Below are positions 1 to 8,349 of a stretch of 64,000 bases of DNA, piece after piece (position 1 is the stretch's first letter; every line of letters starts with the position of its first letter). The notes beneath the pieces are model-generated. The model made no database searches, was not told the origin of the DNA, and worked only from the letters and a program-made list of their open reading frames with translations. Source of the DNA: Zobellia russellii (GTDB lineage Bacteria; Bacteroidota; Bacteroidia; Flavobacteriales; Flavobacteriaceae); assembly GCF_018728565.1 (NCBI RefSeq), contig NZ_JACSOI010000001.1, positions 620,001 to 684,000 on the forward strand, in the 5' to 3' direction. Both the position numbers and the translations under genes were made by a program.

Positions 1-1474
1 CCAAAGACTTTACATCAGACCGCTCCGCAGTAAGGTCGCCCATCTTTTTCATGAACATTAAGGAGGCAATTACCAGACCAACACCAACTGCATAGACCAA
101 GTTCCAAACAGAAGAAAGAACCAGTACAACCAGCATTATAATAACTTCCGAGCTGAATTTTATAGGCCCTAAACTCATGTCTTTAGGAAGACTGGGTATA
201 GCTTTTAGTCCTTTGTAATCCATAACACCGATACCTACCGTTACTAAAATTCCGGCCAATACGGCAGCGGGAATCTGTGAAGCAACCGGTCCAAGAGCTA
301 AGAGAACAACGAGCAGCAGAACTCCGGCAACCATACCGGACAATTTGGTTTTTCCACCGGCATTAATATTTACCACAGTACGGATGGTGGCACCTGCGCC
401 GGGAATTCCACCAAAAATGGCGGCGATACTATTTCCTATTCCTTGGCCCACCAATTCTTTGTTGGGTTGATGTTTAGTTTTTGTCATATTATCCGCAACT
501 ACAGAGGTTAAGAGGGAGTCAATAGCTCCTAACAACGCCAATGTTAATGCAGTAAAAATGTATGGCGTTACGGAACTTAGCTCAAAACTGGTAAATATAC
601 CCAGATTTGGAACCGGAAATCCGCTTGGAATTTCCTCAATAGGCCTGTAATCCAAACCAAAACCGTAAGCCACGCCCGATACCACAACCAAGGCCACCAA
701 TGCACTTGGGATAGCCGTAGTTATTCTTTTAAAACCATAGATAATGGCAATGGTGGTTAGTGCCAGAATAAACTCTAGCCAGTTAATATTTTGAAGTGCT
801 CTAGGCATTACCTTAATGGCTCCCAATACTCCGGATGCTTCGGATTTTGCCAAAGTACGTGCTTCTTTTAGCATATCTTCCTCGGTAATTCCTTCCGCTC
901 GTTTAATGGTCTCCTCAAAGTTTTCCAGAACAAGAATGCCTTCTCCGGCTTCTTCCTTTAAAATATTGTCCAAGATAATTTCTTCGGCCATAGGTTTGTA
1001 TTGCTCTACAAAAGCCTCGTCTTCTTTAGGGTAATAGCCAATTGCGGGAAGTATTTGGGTTACCAAAATAATAACTCCGATTGCGGTCATAAATCCGGAA
1101 ACAACGGGATATGGAATATAGCGGATGTATTTACCAATACCCAATAACCCCAAGCCTATCTGCATAAGACCGGCCAATAGAAAAACAACCAAGATTGCAG
1201 GTAGCGCTTTTTCCAAACTTCCATCATTGATTGCTATTATACCTGCTATAACAACCATACTTACCGCGGTCATTGGTGCTGTTGGGCCGGAAATCTGGGT
1301 GTTGGTACCACCAAAAAGAGCCGCGAAAAAACTGATGAATATAGCTCCATAGAGACCGGCGCTTGGCCCAAGGCCTGAGCTAACACCAAAAGCTAATGCC
1401 AAGGGAAGAGCAACAATACCTGCTGTTATCCCTCCAAATAGATCTCCTTTAAAGTTTGAGAAAAGATTTTTCAT
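1..1474 (-). CDS. SulP family anion transporter SulP-a (C-terminus outside window)
   Basis: Inner-membrane anion transporter of the SulP/SLC26 family, probably importing bicarbonate or sulfate. The frame is open from an ATG at 1474 to the window edge (491 residues visible). The N-terminus is hydrophobic with the family signature around residues 50-70 (GGTNTQISGPTAPMTA), and a second family block (GIGNSIAAIFGGIPGAGATI) lies further on. The STAS domain expected after the membrane part would lie outside the window. Residues about 148-220 form an acidic, helix-prone insertion of roughly 75 residues between two membrane segments, much longer than the loop in the other two SulP proteins here. It lies 54 bases after a beta-carbonic anhydrase gene on the same strand, which favours bicarbonate as substrate (inference). 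Confidence 0.88.
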   Translation of the reverse strand, partial: MKNLFSNFKGDLFGGITAGIVALPLALAFGVSSGLGPSAGLYGAIFISFFAALFGGTNTQISGPTAPMTAVSMVVIAGIIAINDGSLEKALPAILVVFLLAGLMQIGLGLLGIGKYIRYIPYPVVSGFMTAIGVIILVTQILPAIGYYPKEDEAFVEQYKPMAEEIILDNILKEEAGEGILVLENFEETIKRAEGITEEDMLKEARTLAKSEASGVLGAIKVMPRALQNINWLEFILALTTIAIIYGFKRITTAIPSALVALVVVSGVAYGFGLDYRPIEEIPSGFPVPNLGIFTSFELSSVTPYIFTALTLALLGAIDSLLTSVVADNMTKTKHQPNKELVGQGIGNSIAAIFGGIPGAGATIRTVVNINAGGKTKLSGMVAGVLLLVVLLALGPVASQIPAAVLAGILVTVGIGVMDYKGLKAIPSLPKDMSLGPIKFSSEVIIMLVVLVLSSVWNLVYAVGVGLVIASLMFMKKMGDLTAERSDVKSL

Positions 1475-1528
1475 AGAGTCAAGATTAATGGTAATATGTT
1501 AGTTTAAGGAGTAACAGAATGGTTTTGA

Positions 1529-2155
1529 TCAATCTAAATGATAGATTTCCATTATGTTTATAAGATAGCCTTCAAAATCTATCTTAAGGTCTATTAGCTT
1601 TCCGGTGTGGACATCAAATATCCATCCGTGAACTTTCAATCCGTGGTCGCGATATGCTTTTTGCACCACCGCGGTTTTAATCAGGTTTACACATTGTTCC
1701 TTTACATTAAGTTCAACTAACCTGTCATATTTCTTTGTTTCGTCCTCAATTGCGTTAAGTTCTTCCTTATGAAGACGATATACGTCGCGTATATTACGCA
1801 ACCATGGGTTTAAAACCCCTAAATCTGCAGATTGCATGGCGGCTTTTACCCCTCCACATGCATAATGCCCACAGACTATAATGTGTTTTACTTTTAAATA
1901 GTCTACGGCATATTTTACTACAGATAGAACATTTAAATCAATACTGATTACCATGTTCGCAATGTTACGATGTACGAAAACCTCTCCGGGTTTGGCACCC
2001 ATAACTTCTTCTGCGGTAACCCTACTGTCCGAACAGCCTATATAAAGCAGTTCTGGATTTTGCCCTATGGCCAGTTCCTTAAAATAATCTGAATTAGTCT
2101 CTAGTTTCTCAGCAATCCACTTTTGGTTATTATCAAAAACAGTGTCTAAATCCAT
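1529..2155 (-). CDS. Beta-carbonic anhydrase (Can-type)
   Basis: Zinc enzyme interconverting CO2 and bicarbonate, cytoplasmic (no signal peptide). The 208-residue protein has the full beta-class active site: C41-S-D43-S-R45 followed by H97-x-x-C100, so zinc ligands C41, H97 and C100 with the D43/R45 dyad. Length is close to the roughly 220 residues of E. coli Can. It lies 54 bases upstream of SulP-a on the same strand, and a hairpin at 2198-2231 separates it from the second carbonic anhydrase. This suggests its own transcript together with SulP-a. It probably supplies or traps bicarbonate for carboxylases such as PEP or acetyl-CoA carboxylase (inference). Confidence 0.95.
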   Translation of the reverse strand: MDLDTVFDNNQKWIAEKLETNSDYFKELAIGQNPELLYIGCSDSRVTAEEVMGAKPGEVFVHRNIANMVISIDLNVLSVVKYAVDYLKVKHIIVCGHYACGGVKAAMQSADLGVLNPWLRNIRDVYRLHKEELNAIEDETKKYDRLVELNVKEQCVNLIKTAVVQKAYRDHGLKVHGWIFDVHTGKLIDLKIDFEGYLINIMEIYHLD

Positions 2156-2197
2156 TATATTTTTTTGGTAAAGTAAGGAGAATTCTACAGAAATATA

Positions 2198-2231
2198 GTT
2201 AAAAGGCCAACATCGTTATTGGCCTTTTAAC
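2198..2231 (-). terminator. Hairpin terminator between the two carbonic anhydrase genes
   Basis: A perfect 13-bp inverted repeat: GTTAAAAGGCCAA at 2198-2210 pairs with TTGGCCTTTTAAC at 2219-2231 across an 8-base loop. On the minus strand it follows the 2251-2877 gene by 20 bases and is AT-rich at its base, like an intrinsic terminator, although the U-tract is short. It would split the carbonic anhydrases into two transcription units. Confidence 0.7.
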
Positions 2232-2250
2232 CTGTCTAAAATTCAATATA

Positions 2251-2877
2251 CTAGTAGAAAGTTACTTCGCCGTTGGATATGTCGTACATGGCCCCAACTA
2301 TCTTAATTTCTCCTTTGTCTTCCATCTCTGCAAGAACAGGACTTTCTTTACGTATATTTTCAATAGTTAAAAGCACATTTTTTTCTGAAACCTTATCAAC
2401 AAATTCAAGGTTTTTAGAGTTTCTCTGGCTTTCATCTGCTGGTTCTTTAACCTCGTCTACAGCTGGTTCTATCTTATTGATCAGTTTGGTTAGGTTGCCC
2501 AATCTAGCATGATCGCAAGCACCTTTGATGGCACCACAACTAGTATGGCCCAATACAACAATTAATTTGGTGCCGGCTAGTTTACAAGCAAATTCCATAC
2601 TTCCAAGAATGTCTTCATTGGAGAAGTTACCTGCTATACGAATACTAAAGATATCGCCAAGACCTTGATCAAAAACCAATTCTGCCGAAACCCTAGAATC
2701 TATACAGCTCAAAATGGTTGCAAACGGAAATTGTCCTTCGCTAGTATCATTTACTTGTTCCAAAAGGTTTCTATTGGCCTTTAAATTATTTTGGAAGCGT
2801 TGGTTACCTTCTTTAAGGAACTGTACTGCTTTTTGCGGGGTCATTGTTGCTTGTGTTTCCTTAGTATGTGCTTTCAT
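2251..2877 (-). CDS. Beta-carbonic anhydrase, second paralogue
   Basis: A second CO2/bicarbonate-converting zinc enzyme of 208 residues, from a different branch of the beta class. The N-terminus (MTPQKAVQFLKEGNQRF) is typical of bacterial CAs related to cyanobacterial and plant-like forms, and the zinc site is C58-I-D60-S-R62 with H111-x-x-C114. A residue-130-160 stretch (KLINKIEPAVDEVKEPADES) is an expanded helical loop seen in this branch. No signal peptide is visible, so it is cytoplasmic. It starts 14 bases after the universal stress protein gene and is the third gene of a SulP-b/USP/CA unit. Sequence divergence from the neighbouring CA argues against a recent duplication. Confidence 0.95.
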   Translation of the reverse strand: MKAHTKETQATMTPQKAVQFLKEGNQRFQNNLKANRNLLEQVNDTSEGQFPFATILSCIDSRVSAELVFDQGLGDIFSIRIAGNFSNEDILGSMEFACKLAGTKLIVVLGHTSCGAIKGACDHARLGNLTKLINKIEPAVDEVKEPADESQRNSKNLEFVDKVSEKNVLLTIENIRKESPVLAEMEDKGEIKIVGAMYDISNGEVTFY

Positions 2878-2891
2878 ATTTTATATTTTAA

Positions 2892-3737
2892 TTATGCTAT
2901 TCTTAAATTACTTTGATGTTTGATGTGCAGACGTTTCTCGCCGGCAATCATAAGGGTAATTCCTAGTTTCTTTACCTTATTGTACATGTTCAATGCTGAA
3001 GCTGTAGCTTTTGATTCCTTCTTTTTTCTCTCAACAAATAACAGGTTTATGTTACTATTGGATAAGTAAGTTGGAAGTTGTTTCAGCGTATTTTCATTAT
3101 AGTCAAATACGTACTCTACGGTTTTTTGTCCTAAAAACTCCTGTGGTTTTGGTCTAATGTTGGAGCCTTCTACAATATTAAAAGACTTTAACGGTCTATC
3201 CGTAAAAGCAAACAGCGTTTCTAGAAAAGAAGAGCTAGATGATTCTGAGGAACAGTTTAATGTTCCAATACCAATTTTCATATCTGGTTCTAGACCATTT
3301 TCTTCGGAGACGATCATTACGGACCCTTTAAAAATAGTTAGAACAAAATTAGCTATTCTATCATCAACAGCTCTGAAAAGCCTTGCTTTTCTCCTGCCAA
3401 GGACAATAATGTCCGGATTGTTGTTTGCTAAATACCGGGCAATTTCAGTCTTAACGTTGCCAAAGGCACTGGAATAACTGATAGGAACTCCATAATCCTC
3501 AGAAATAGGTGATACTATACGTTTCATTCGCTTATCGGTTAAAATATATTCACGGTTTATGGTCCGCATTGCCGATAATTGATTATCCTTTCTAATAATA
3601 TCAATAGGTTTCCTTACATGGAAAACCTCTAGCTCTCCATCAACCATTTTTGCCAGGCTAACGGAGCTCTTCAAAAGATTATGCAGACTATTTCCCAAAG
3701 AGGAAAATAGAACTATCCTGTTTTTGTCCTTTTCCAT
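2892..3737 (-). CDS. Universal stress protein (UspA) family, two-domain
   Basis: A 281-residue soluble protein. Residues 6-145 read as one Usp domain: an IVLFSSLGNSL first strand, then a hinge and PDIIVLGRRKARLFRAV, a form of the family's late G-x-x segment. The second half (about 150-281) has similar length and ends in a LMIAGEK strand but is degenerate, so it may be a decayed second Usp domain. The gene begins 5 bases after SulP-b stops and ends 14 bases before a carbonic anhydrase. Such tight spacing implies co-expression and suggests it senses state (nucleotide or stress) for the transporter. That role is inference; ATP binding cannot be assured because the usual G-2x-G-9x-G motif is not clear. 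Confidence 0.75.
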   Translation of the reverse strand: MEKDKNRIVLFSSLGNSLHNLLKSSVSLAKMVDGELEVFHVRKPIDIIRKDNQLSAMRTINREYILTDKRMKRIVSPISEDYGVPISYSSAFGNVKTEIARYLANNNPDIIVLGRRKARLFRAVDDRIANFVLTIFKGSVMIVSEENGLEPDMKIGIGTLNCSSESSSSSFLETLFAFTDRPLKSFNIVEGSNIRPKPQEFLGQKTVEYVFDYNENTLKQLPTYLSNSNINLLFVERKKKESKATASALNMYNKVKKLGITLMIAGEKRLHIKHQSNLRIA

Positions 3738-3742
3738 GACAT

Positions 3743-5335
3743 TTAGCTTAGACTTAATTTTGATTTAGGTCTTGTTTTAAAAAACTCAGTAAAACTATCC
3801 GGGTTTTCTACTACACCTCGTTTTGAAACGAGTTGAATGTCTATGTTACGCTCTTTGGCCTTTATGGAAAAATCGTCCAAAATTTCAATGATATCCAAAT
3901 CTAGATATCTTGTTTGGAGTAAGTTTAGTTCCAGATAGGTGTCTCTAGGTAAACTGTCCAATTCTTTTAGAATGGCACCTTTGTTAAAAAAGGTAACTTC
4001 TTCGGCAAGCGTCATTTTTATTTTGTGCTTTCCGTTGCTTACATCTTCAATGTGAAGAAAATGAGAGTTTTGGTAGCTCTTGATCAAAATAACTACAATA
4101 CCAACGGCCAAACCTAGACTAATACCTATAAGTAAATCTGTAAAAACAATTCCTGCTACCGTAACCGTAAAGGGAACAAATTGTTTCCAACCCAGTTTGT
4201 ACATTTTGGCAAATAACGCCGGCTTTGCCAGCTTGTAACCTACAATAAAAAGGATGGCTGCCAAAACGGACAAAGGAATCATGTTCAATAGTCTTGGTAT
4301 AAGAATTACGGAAATCAATAAAAGGAAACCATGTATAATTGCAGATAGTTTTGATTTTCCACCAGATTGGATATTGGCAGAACTACGAACAATTACCTGG
4401 GTAATTGGAAGACCACCAATCAAACCGGAAAGAATGTTACCCGTACCTTGTGCAAGCAACTCTCTGTTTGTAGGCGTTACATTTTTCTGCGGGTCCAACT
4501 TATCCGTAGCTTCAACGCACAATAAGGTTTCTAGACTCGCTACCAATGCAATGGTAAATGCGGTAATCCAAACTTGAGGATTTGTAATGGCAGCAAAATT
4601 AGGAAAGCTGAATTGGCCCAAGAACGAGGCGGCATCTTCTGGAATTGGTACGCTTACCAAGTGGTCCGAAGAAATAGCCAAAACTTCACTATTTTGAGTT
4701 ACGATAAAGAAAATTATCCCTATTGCAACGGCAACCAAAGGCCCTTGTACCAACTGAAATATTTTCCCTTTTTTTGAAAGTACTTTATCCCATAGAAGTA
4801 AAATTGAAAGACCAATTATAGCAACAAGTGTTGCACCTGGACTAATATTGTTAACGGTGTTGAAAATCTCGGAGAAGGTGTTCTCACCATCTACTTGAAA
4901 AAAGGCCCAATCTCCTTCTGGATCTGGGTCGTATCCAAAGAAATGAGGAATCTGTTTTAGTATAATGATGATACCAATACCGGTAAGCATGCCTTTTATT
5001 ACAGAGGACGGAAAGTAATACCCAATAATACCTGCCTTTAAAACACCAAATACTACTTGGATGATTCCTCCAAGAACCACGGCAACTAAGAAATTTTCAA
5101 AACCGCCCAATGTTCCAATAGCGGTTAAAACTATGGCCGCCAATCCTGCTGCGGGGCCACTTACTCCAATATTGGAACCACTAAGGGCACCAACTACTAC
5201 ACCTCCAATTATACCAGCTATTAAGCCTGAAAACAACGGAGCTCCACTGGCAAGGGCAATACCCAAACATAGAGGTAAGGCTACAAAAAATACTACGATA
5301 CTTGCAGGAAGATCGCTTTTTAAAGTTTTGAACAT
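3743..5335 (-). CDS. SulP family anion transporter SulP-b with degenerate STAS domain
   Basis: Polytopic inner-membrane transporter, about 530 residues. The membrane domain begins with LKSDLPASIVVFFVALPLCL and includes the GVSGPAAGLAAIV signature and GNILSGLIGGLPITQVIVRS. The last roughly 100 residues (KIKMTLAEEVTFFNKGAILK onward) resemble a STAS domain. I take the ATG at 5335 rather than one 24 bases upstream because MFKTLKSDLP matches the usual start of the family and is preceded by an AT-rich Bacteroidota-type leader. It heads a tight unit with a universal stress protein (5-base gap) and a beta-carbonic anhydrase, favouring bicarbonate transport over sulfate. The substrate cannot be read from sequence alone. 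Confidence 0.9.
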   Translation of the reverse strand: MFKTLKSDLPASIVVFFVALPLCLGIALASGAPLFSGLIAGIIGGVVVGALSGSNIGVSGPAAGLAAIVLTAIGTLGGFENFLVAVVLGGIIQVVFGVLKAGIIGYYFPSSVIKGMLTGIGIIIILKQIPHFFGYDPDPEGDWAFFQVDGENTFSEIFNTVNNISPGATLVAIIGLSILLLWDKVLSKKGKIFQLVQGPLVAVAIGIIFFIVTQNSEVLAISSDHLVSVPIPEDAASFLGQFSFPNFAAITNPQVWITAFTIALVASLETLLCVEATDKLDPQKNVTPTNRELLAQGTGNILSGLIGGLPITQVIVRSSANIQSGGKSKLSAIIHGFLLLISVILIPRLLNMIPLSVLAAILFIVGYKLAKPALFAKMYKLGWKQFVPFTVTVAGIVFTDLLIGISLGLAVGIVVILIKSYQNSHFLHIEDVSNGKHKIKMTLAEEVTFFNKGAILKELDSLPRDTYLELNLLQTRYLDLDIIEILDDFSIKAKERNIDIQLVSKRGVVENPDSFTEFFKTRPKSKLSLS

Positions 5336-5409
5336 AAAATAAAATAGTTTAGTCCCCAATATGAATTAAGGACAAGTTTTAGATAATAGAATACAATGTC
5401 TGAAAAATA

Positions 5410-5706
5410 TTATCCTATATGTTCAGGTGGAGGGAGTAGGATTTCAAGTGTGAAATCTATATAGCCCATCGTATAATAATGGCCCATAGTATCTTGTTCT
5501 GACAGCGCTATTAATGAGAAGTCAAAGTGACTGTCGTTTACGAATTTTTCCTCTAAGGGAGATTTTTTGACCGTTTCTTGTTGCTCCTCTTCATTAAGGT
5601 TTGTTATAATAATGGGGTTATCAACATCCATTAAAGTTATGACACTCGGAGCCATTATGGCAAATAGCCATAAAGAAAGTAACAGAAAACGAGCGAAAAT
5701 TTTCAT
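5410..5706 (-). CDS. Small single-pass or secreted protein of unknown function
   Basis: I do not recognise a named family. From the ATG at 5706 it gives 98 residues: a basic hydrophobic N-terminus (MKIFARFLLLSLWLFAIMAP) that is a signal anchor or signal peptide, an acidic and polar middle, and a proline-rich C-terminus (LEILLPPPEHIG). A longer ATG at 5739 would add 11 residues in front of the signal and is less likely. It sits 59 bases after batE and 74 bases before SulP-b on the same strand, so it could belong to either unit. The position suggests envelope function, no more. Confidence 0.6.
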   Translation of the reverse strand: MKIFARFLLLSLWLFAIMAPSVITLMDVDNPIIITNLNEEEQQETVKKSPLEEKFVNDSHFDFSLIALSEQDTMGHYYTMGYIDFTLEILLPPPEHIG

Positions 5707-5765
5707 AAAAGTTTGTAACAAATGCAAATATAACACCAACCATTTAAATCCTCGTTAAGAAAATA

Positions 5766-6524
5766 TTAAAAATCTTTGAGAATTTTTATGTCATCTGCAG
5801 AAATCCACCCTGTAGTGCCATCGGAAATGCGAATTTTTTTCCAATCGTTCAGTTCTTCTAAAACATTAACTTTTGTGCCTTCATGGAGTGCAAAAGTTTC
5901 AAGTCCTCTTTTATTGGGTTCCGCTTTAACGCTAGCTTCTTTGGCAAAGACTATAGCAGGTTGGTCTGCTTTAAATTTGTTATGCTGAAGAAAAGCAAAG
6001 ATTACGGAAGTTACCATAATCAAAAGCGAGATTATACTAAAAATAAATGCAAGTCGCTTTTTGGATGAATAATTGTAATAATAGAAGGCAATATACAACA
6101 GCACAAAAAGAATCATGAACACAATGGAGACATAGGCCCATTGGTCATAGCTTAAGGTGCCAATAATACTGTCGTAAATTTTAGAAAGTCCTGTGGTAGG
6201 CATTTCATCAATGGCATCTAAAGTCATGTTTTGGGCATACCCCAAATTGTTCTTTATTTCGCTATCGTTCGGTTTCAGCAAAAGTGCCTTTTCATAATAA
6301 TAGATACTTGGGGCAACTTGGTTAAGCTTGTAGTAGGCATTGCCCAAGTTGTAATATAACTCTGCGGAATGTTCACCGTTTTCCAAAATCTCCAAATAGC
6401 TGTCTACTGCCTTCTGGTATTCGCCTACATTATAAGCTTCCGTGGCCTTATCGAACAAAGCGTTGTTCTGGCCGGAAACCGTTAGGGTAAGAAAGGAAAC
6501 AAATATGAAGAGTATGTTTTTCAC
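5766..6524 (-). CDS. batE: BatE: TPR and SH3-domain membrane protein of the aerotolerance operon
   Basis: A 252-residue protein: signal peptide 1-19 (ending VSGQ), two TPR-like repeats at about 21-100 (AELYYNLGNAYYKLNQ, PSIYYYEKALLLKPND), transmembrane helices near 129-150 and 158-179, and a bacterial SH3 domain at 190-250 (VKAEPNKRGLETFALHEG, GTTGWISADDIK). This is the flavobacterial BatE layout. The TPR part should be periplasmic, where it probably scaffolds the VWA proteins BatA/BatB. It is the last bat gene, 34 bases after batD. The biochemical role of the Bat complex is unsettled; links to oxidative stress tolerance come from Bacteroides work. Confidence 0.88.
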   Translation of the reverse strand: MKNILFIFVSFLTLTVSGQNNALFDKATEAYNVGEYQKAVDSYLEILENGEHSAELYYNLGNAYYKLNQVAPSIYYYEKALLLKPNDSEIKNNLGYAQNMTLDAIDEMPTTGLSKIYDSIIGTLSYDQWAYVSIVFMILFVLLYIAFYYYNYSSKKRLAFIFSIISLLIMVTSVIFAFLQHNKFKADQPAIVFAKEASVKAEPNKRGLETFALHEGTKVNVLEELNDWKKIRISDGTTGWISADDIKILKDF

Positions 6525-6558
6525 TTCGTGATTTTCAAATTGAATTAGTTCTATTTTT

Positions 6559-8349
6559 TTAAAGTTGCTTGTCCAAATATGATATTACTTCACTGGCTTT
6601 GTCATAATCCTGTTGCATTTGTACTTCCGAAAAAGGACTGTAACGTGCCATTTCACAATTTTTAAGCAAAGAAATAAATCCTTCGTTGGTGGTACTATCA
6701 ACCTGTTTGTCATTCAAGAGGGATGCTATTTTATCCTTGCTGAATTCCGAAGTTTCTATTTTTAGTTTTGCTTTTAAATAATTGTGCAACGCTTTTTCCA
6801 AGGCAATATAAAATCCTTCTTTGTTACCCAGTTCCTTTTTTGCTTTAGAAAGATACTTTCTTGCTAATCTATTTGCCTTTCTCACTTTATTGCCCACCAC
6901 ATCACTCGCAATTGCGTCCCGTTTTTTGCCAAGTAGTATGGCTAAGGGTATGAGTAATATTGGTAATAACAACCACAGATAGTAATTTCTTGTGCCAAAA
7001 AAGGTGCTAGAACCAATAGGGGTTAAATTAGGACTCAGTTTTAAGAAGTTAAATTGATTTCCTACGGTTACTACCTGTTTGTTACTGGTTCCGTTCGTAG
7101 GTGTGCTACCAATACTAGAGTTTGTAGGGCCTTCTTTTACATTGATTACAATCTCGTCCGATGTAATAGTTTTATAGGACTTTGCATTAGGGTCAAAATA
7201 AGTGAAGGATATACCGGGAATAGGGTATTTACCTTTAAATGAAGGTACAATCGTATAACTGTTGCTTACCTTACCCTGTGAACCCGATAGGGTAGTGCGT
7301 ACGTTCTCATTAAATTCCGGCTCGTACACCTCAAGTGAGCCTGGTAGATTTGGCTCCGGCAATTGAAAGAGTTTTAGGTTTCCCTTACCGCTAACCTCAA
7401 CTTTTGCCTGCAAGGATTCGGAAGCGTTTAAAACTGTTTTGCTTGTGCTCACCGAAAAATCAAAATTACCAACGGCTCCACTAAAGTTTACAGGTTTTCC
7501 TTTCTCCGGTAATGGCTTTACATTAATAGTGCGTTTACCGGCCGAAACCGTTTTGTTGGTCTGTGAATAAATCCGGCCTCCAAAGAAATCTCTTTTGTTG
7601 GAAGGTACATCTACCGTAACGTCTAGTGACAGGGGTTCTATTTCTAGTTTGCCCGATTTCTGAGGATAGAGCACCACACGTTTTAGTATAACGTATCTAT
7701 ACGGTTTTCCTTTATAGGTGCCGTTTTCGGCTACCGGTCTGGAAACGGGAATATCTTGACTCCAAAAGTTATTGTACTTGGGGTTGTCTAGCGGTTGGTA
7801 ATTGGACACACTTATAGACGGACTCACATAGAGTTTGTAAACCACGCTCAAACCTTCGTTTAGGTAAGGGTCCGTTTTGGAAACCTCTGCGACTAAGTGA
7901 AGGCTTTCGTCTGCTACGTCATCTACCGTCATTTGATCGCTAGGCTTATCTACGGCAGCTGTAACTTCAACATCCTTTGGTAAGGATTTATAAGTTTTGC
8001 CATCAATAACGATGGTAGCCTGCTTAATGGTCATGGTGCCCCTGGTCGTTGGTGCCAAGGTGTAAGAATAGGTTTTGGAATAGCTACGAACACCATTGAT
8101 CCAAGAGGAGCTTATAGATTGAGATGGCCCCATCAATACCCTGAAACCTTGAAAATCCGGCGGATTAAAGTTGTCACCATCTTTGTTCATGGTAAAATCT
8201 ACCCGTAATCTTTCATTTATACCCAGCTTCTCTTTGCTAAGTTTCATCTCAAAGGTTATGGCCGCATCATCCTGCGCGCTTACCGAAAAAACAACAAGCA
8301 TTATAGAGAATAATGCCAAAAGGATTTTATGTATACTGGTCTTTACCAA
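6559..8349 (-). CDS. batD: BatD: oxygen-tolerance protein with Ig-like periplasmic domains
   Basis: A 596-residue membrane protein. A signal peptide (residues 1-25, ending VFSVSAQ) is followed by a long beta-rich periplasmic region of Ig-like repeats typical of BatD, one transmembrane helix at about 453-473 (LWLLLPILLIPLAILLG), then a basic helical cytoplasmic tail. The start is a TTG at 8347-8349, overlapping the last 7 bases of batC. No ATG precedes the signal sequence, and starting at the first internal ATG would remove the positive n-region. The overlap implies translational coupling with batC. It probably forms a complex with BatA/B/C/E. Confidence 0.88.
   Translation of the reverse strand: MVKTSIHKILLALFSIMLVVFSVSAQDDAAITFEMKLSKEKLGINERLRVDFTMNKDGDNFNPPDFQGFRVLMGPSQSISSSWINGVRSYSKTYSYTLAPTTRGTMTIKQATIVIDGKTYKSLPKDVEVTAAVDKPSDQMTVDDVADESLHLVAEVSKTDPYLNEGLSVVYKLYVSPSISVSNYQPLDNPKYNNFWSQDIPVSRPVAENGTYKGKPYRYVILKRVVLYPQKSGKLEIEPLSLDVTVDVPSNKRDFFGGRIYSQTNKTVSAGKRTINVKPLPEKGKPVNFSGAVGNFDFSVSTSKTVLNASESLQAKVEVSGKGNLKLFQLPEPNLPGSLEVYEPEFNENVRTTLSGSQGKVSNSYTIVPSFKGKYPIPGISFTYFDPNAKSYKTITSDEIVINVKEGPTNSSIGSTPTNGTSNKQVVTVGNQFNFLKLSPNLTPIGSSTFFGTRNYYLWLLLPILLIPLAILLGKKRDAIASDVVGNKVRKANRLARKYLSKAKKELGNKEGFYIALEKALHNYLKAKLKIETSEFSKDKIASLLNDKQVDSTTNEGFISLLKNCEMARYSPFSEVQMQQDYDKASEVISYLDKQL

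Noticed and set aside
2714-2923. Plus-strand ORF antisense to the second carbonic anhydrase
   Set aside because: Shadow of a conserved enzyme frame that keeps all zinc ligands on the minus strand.
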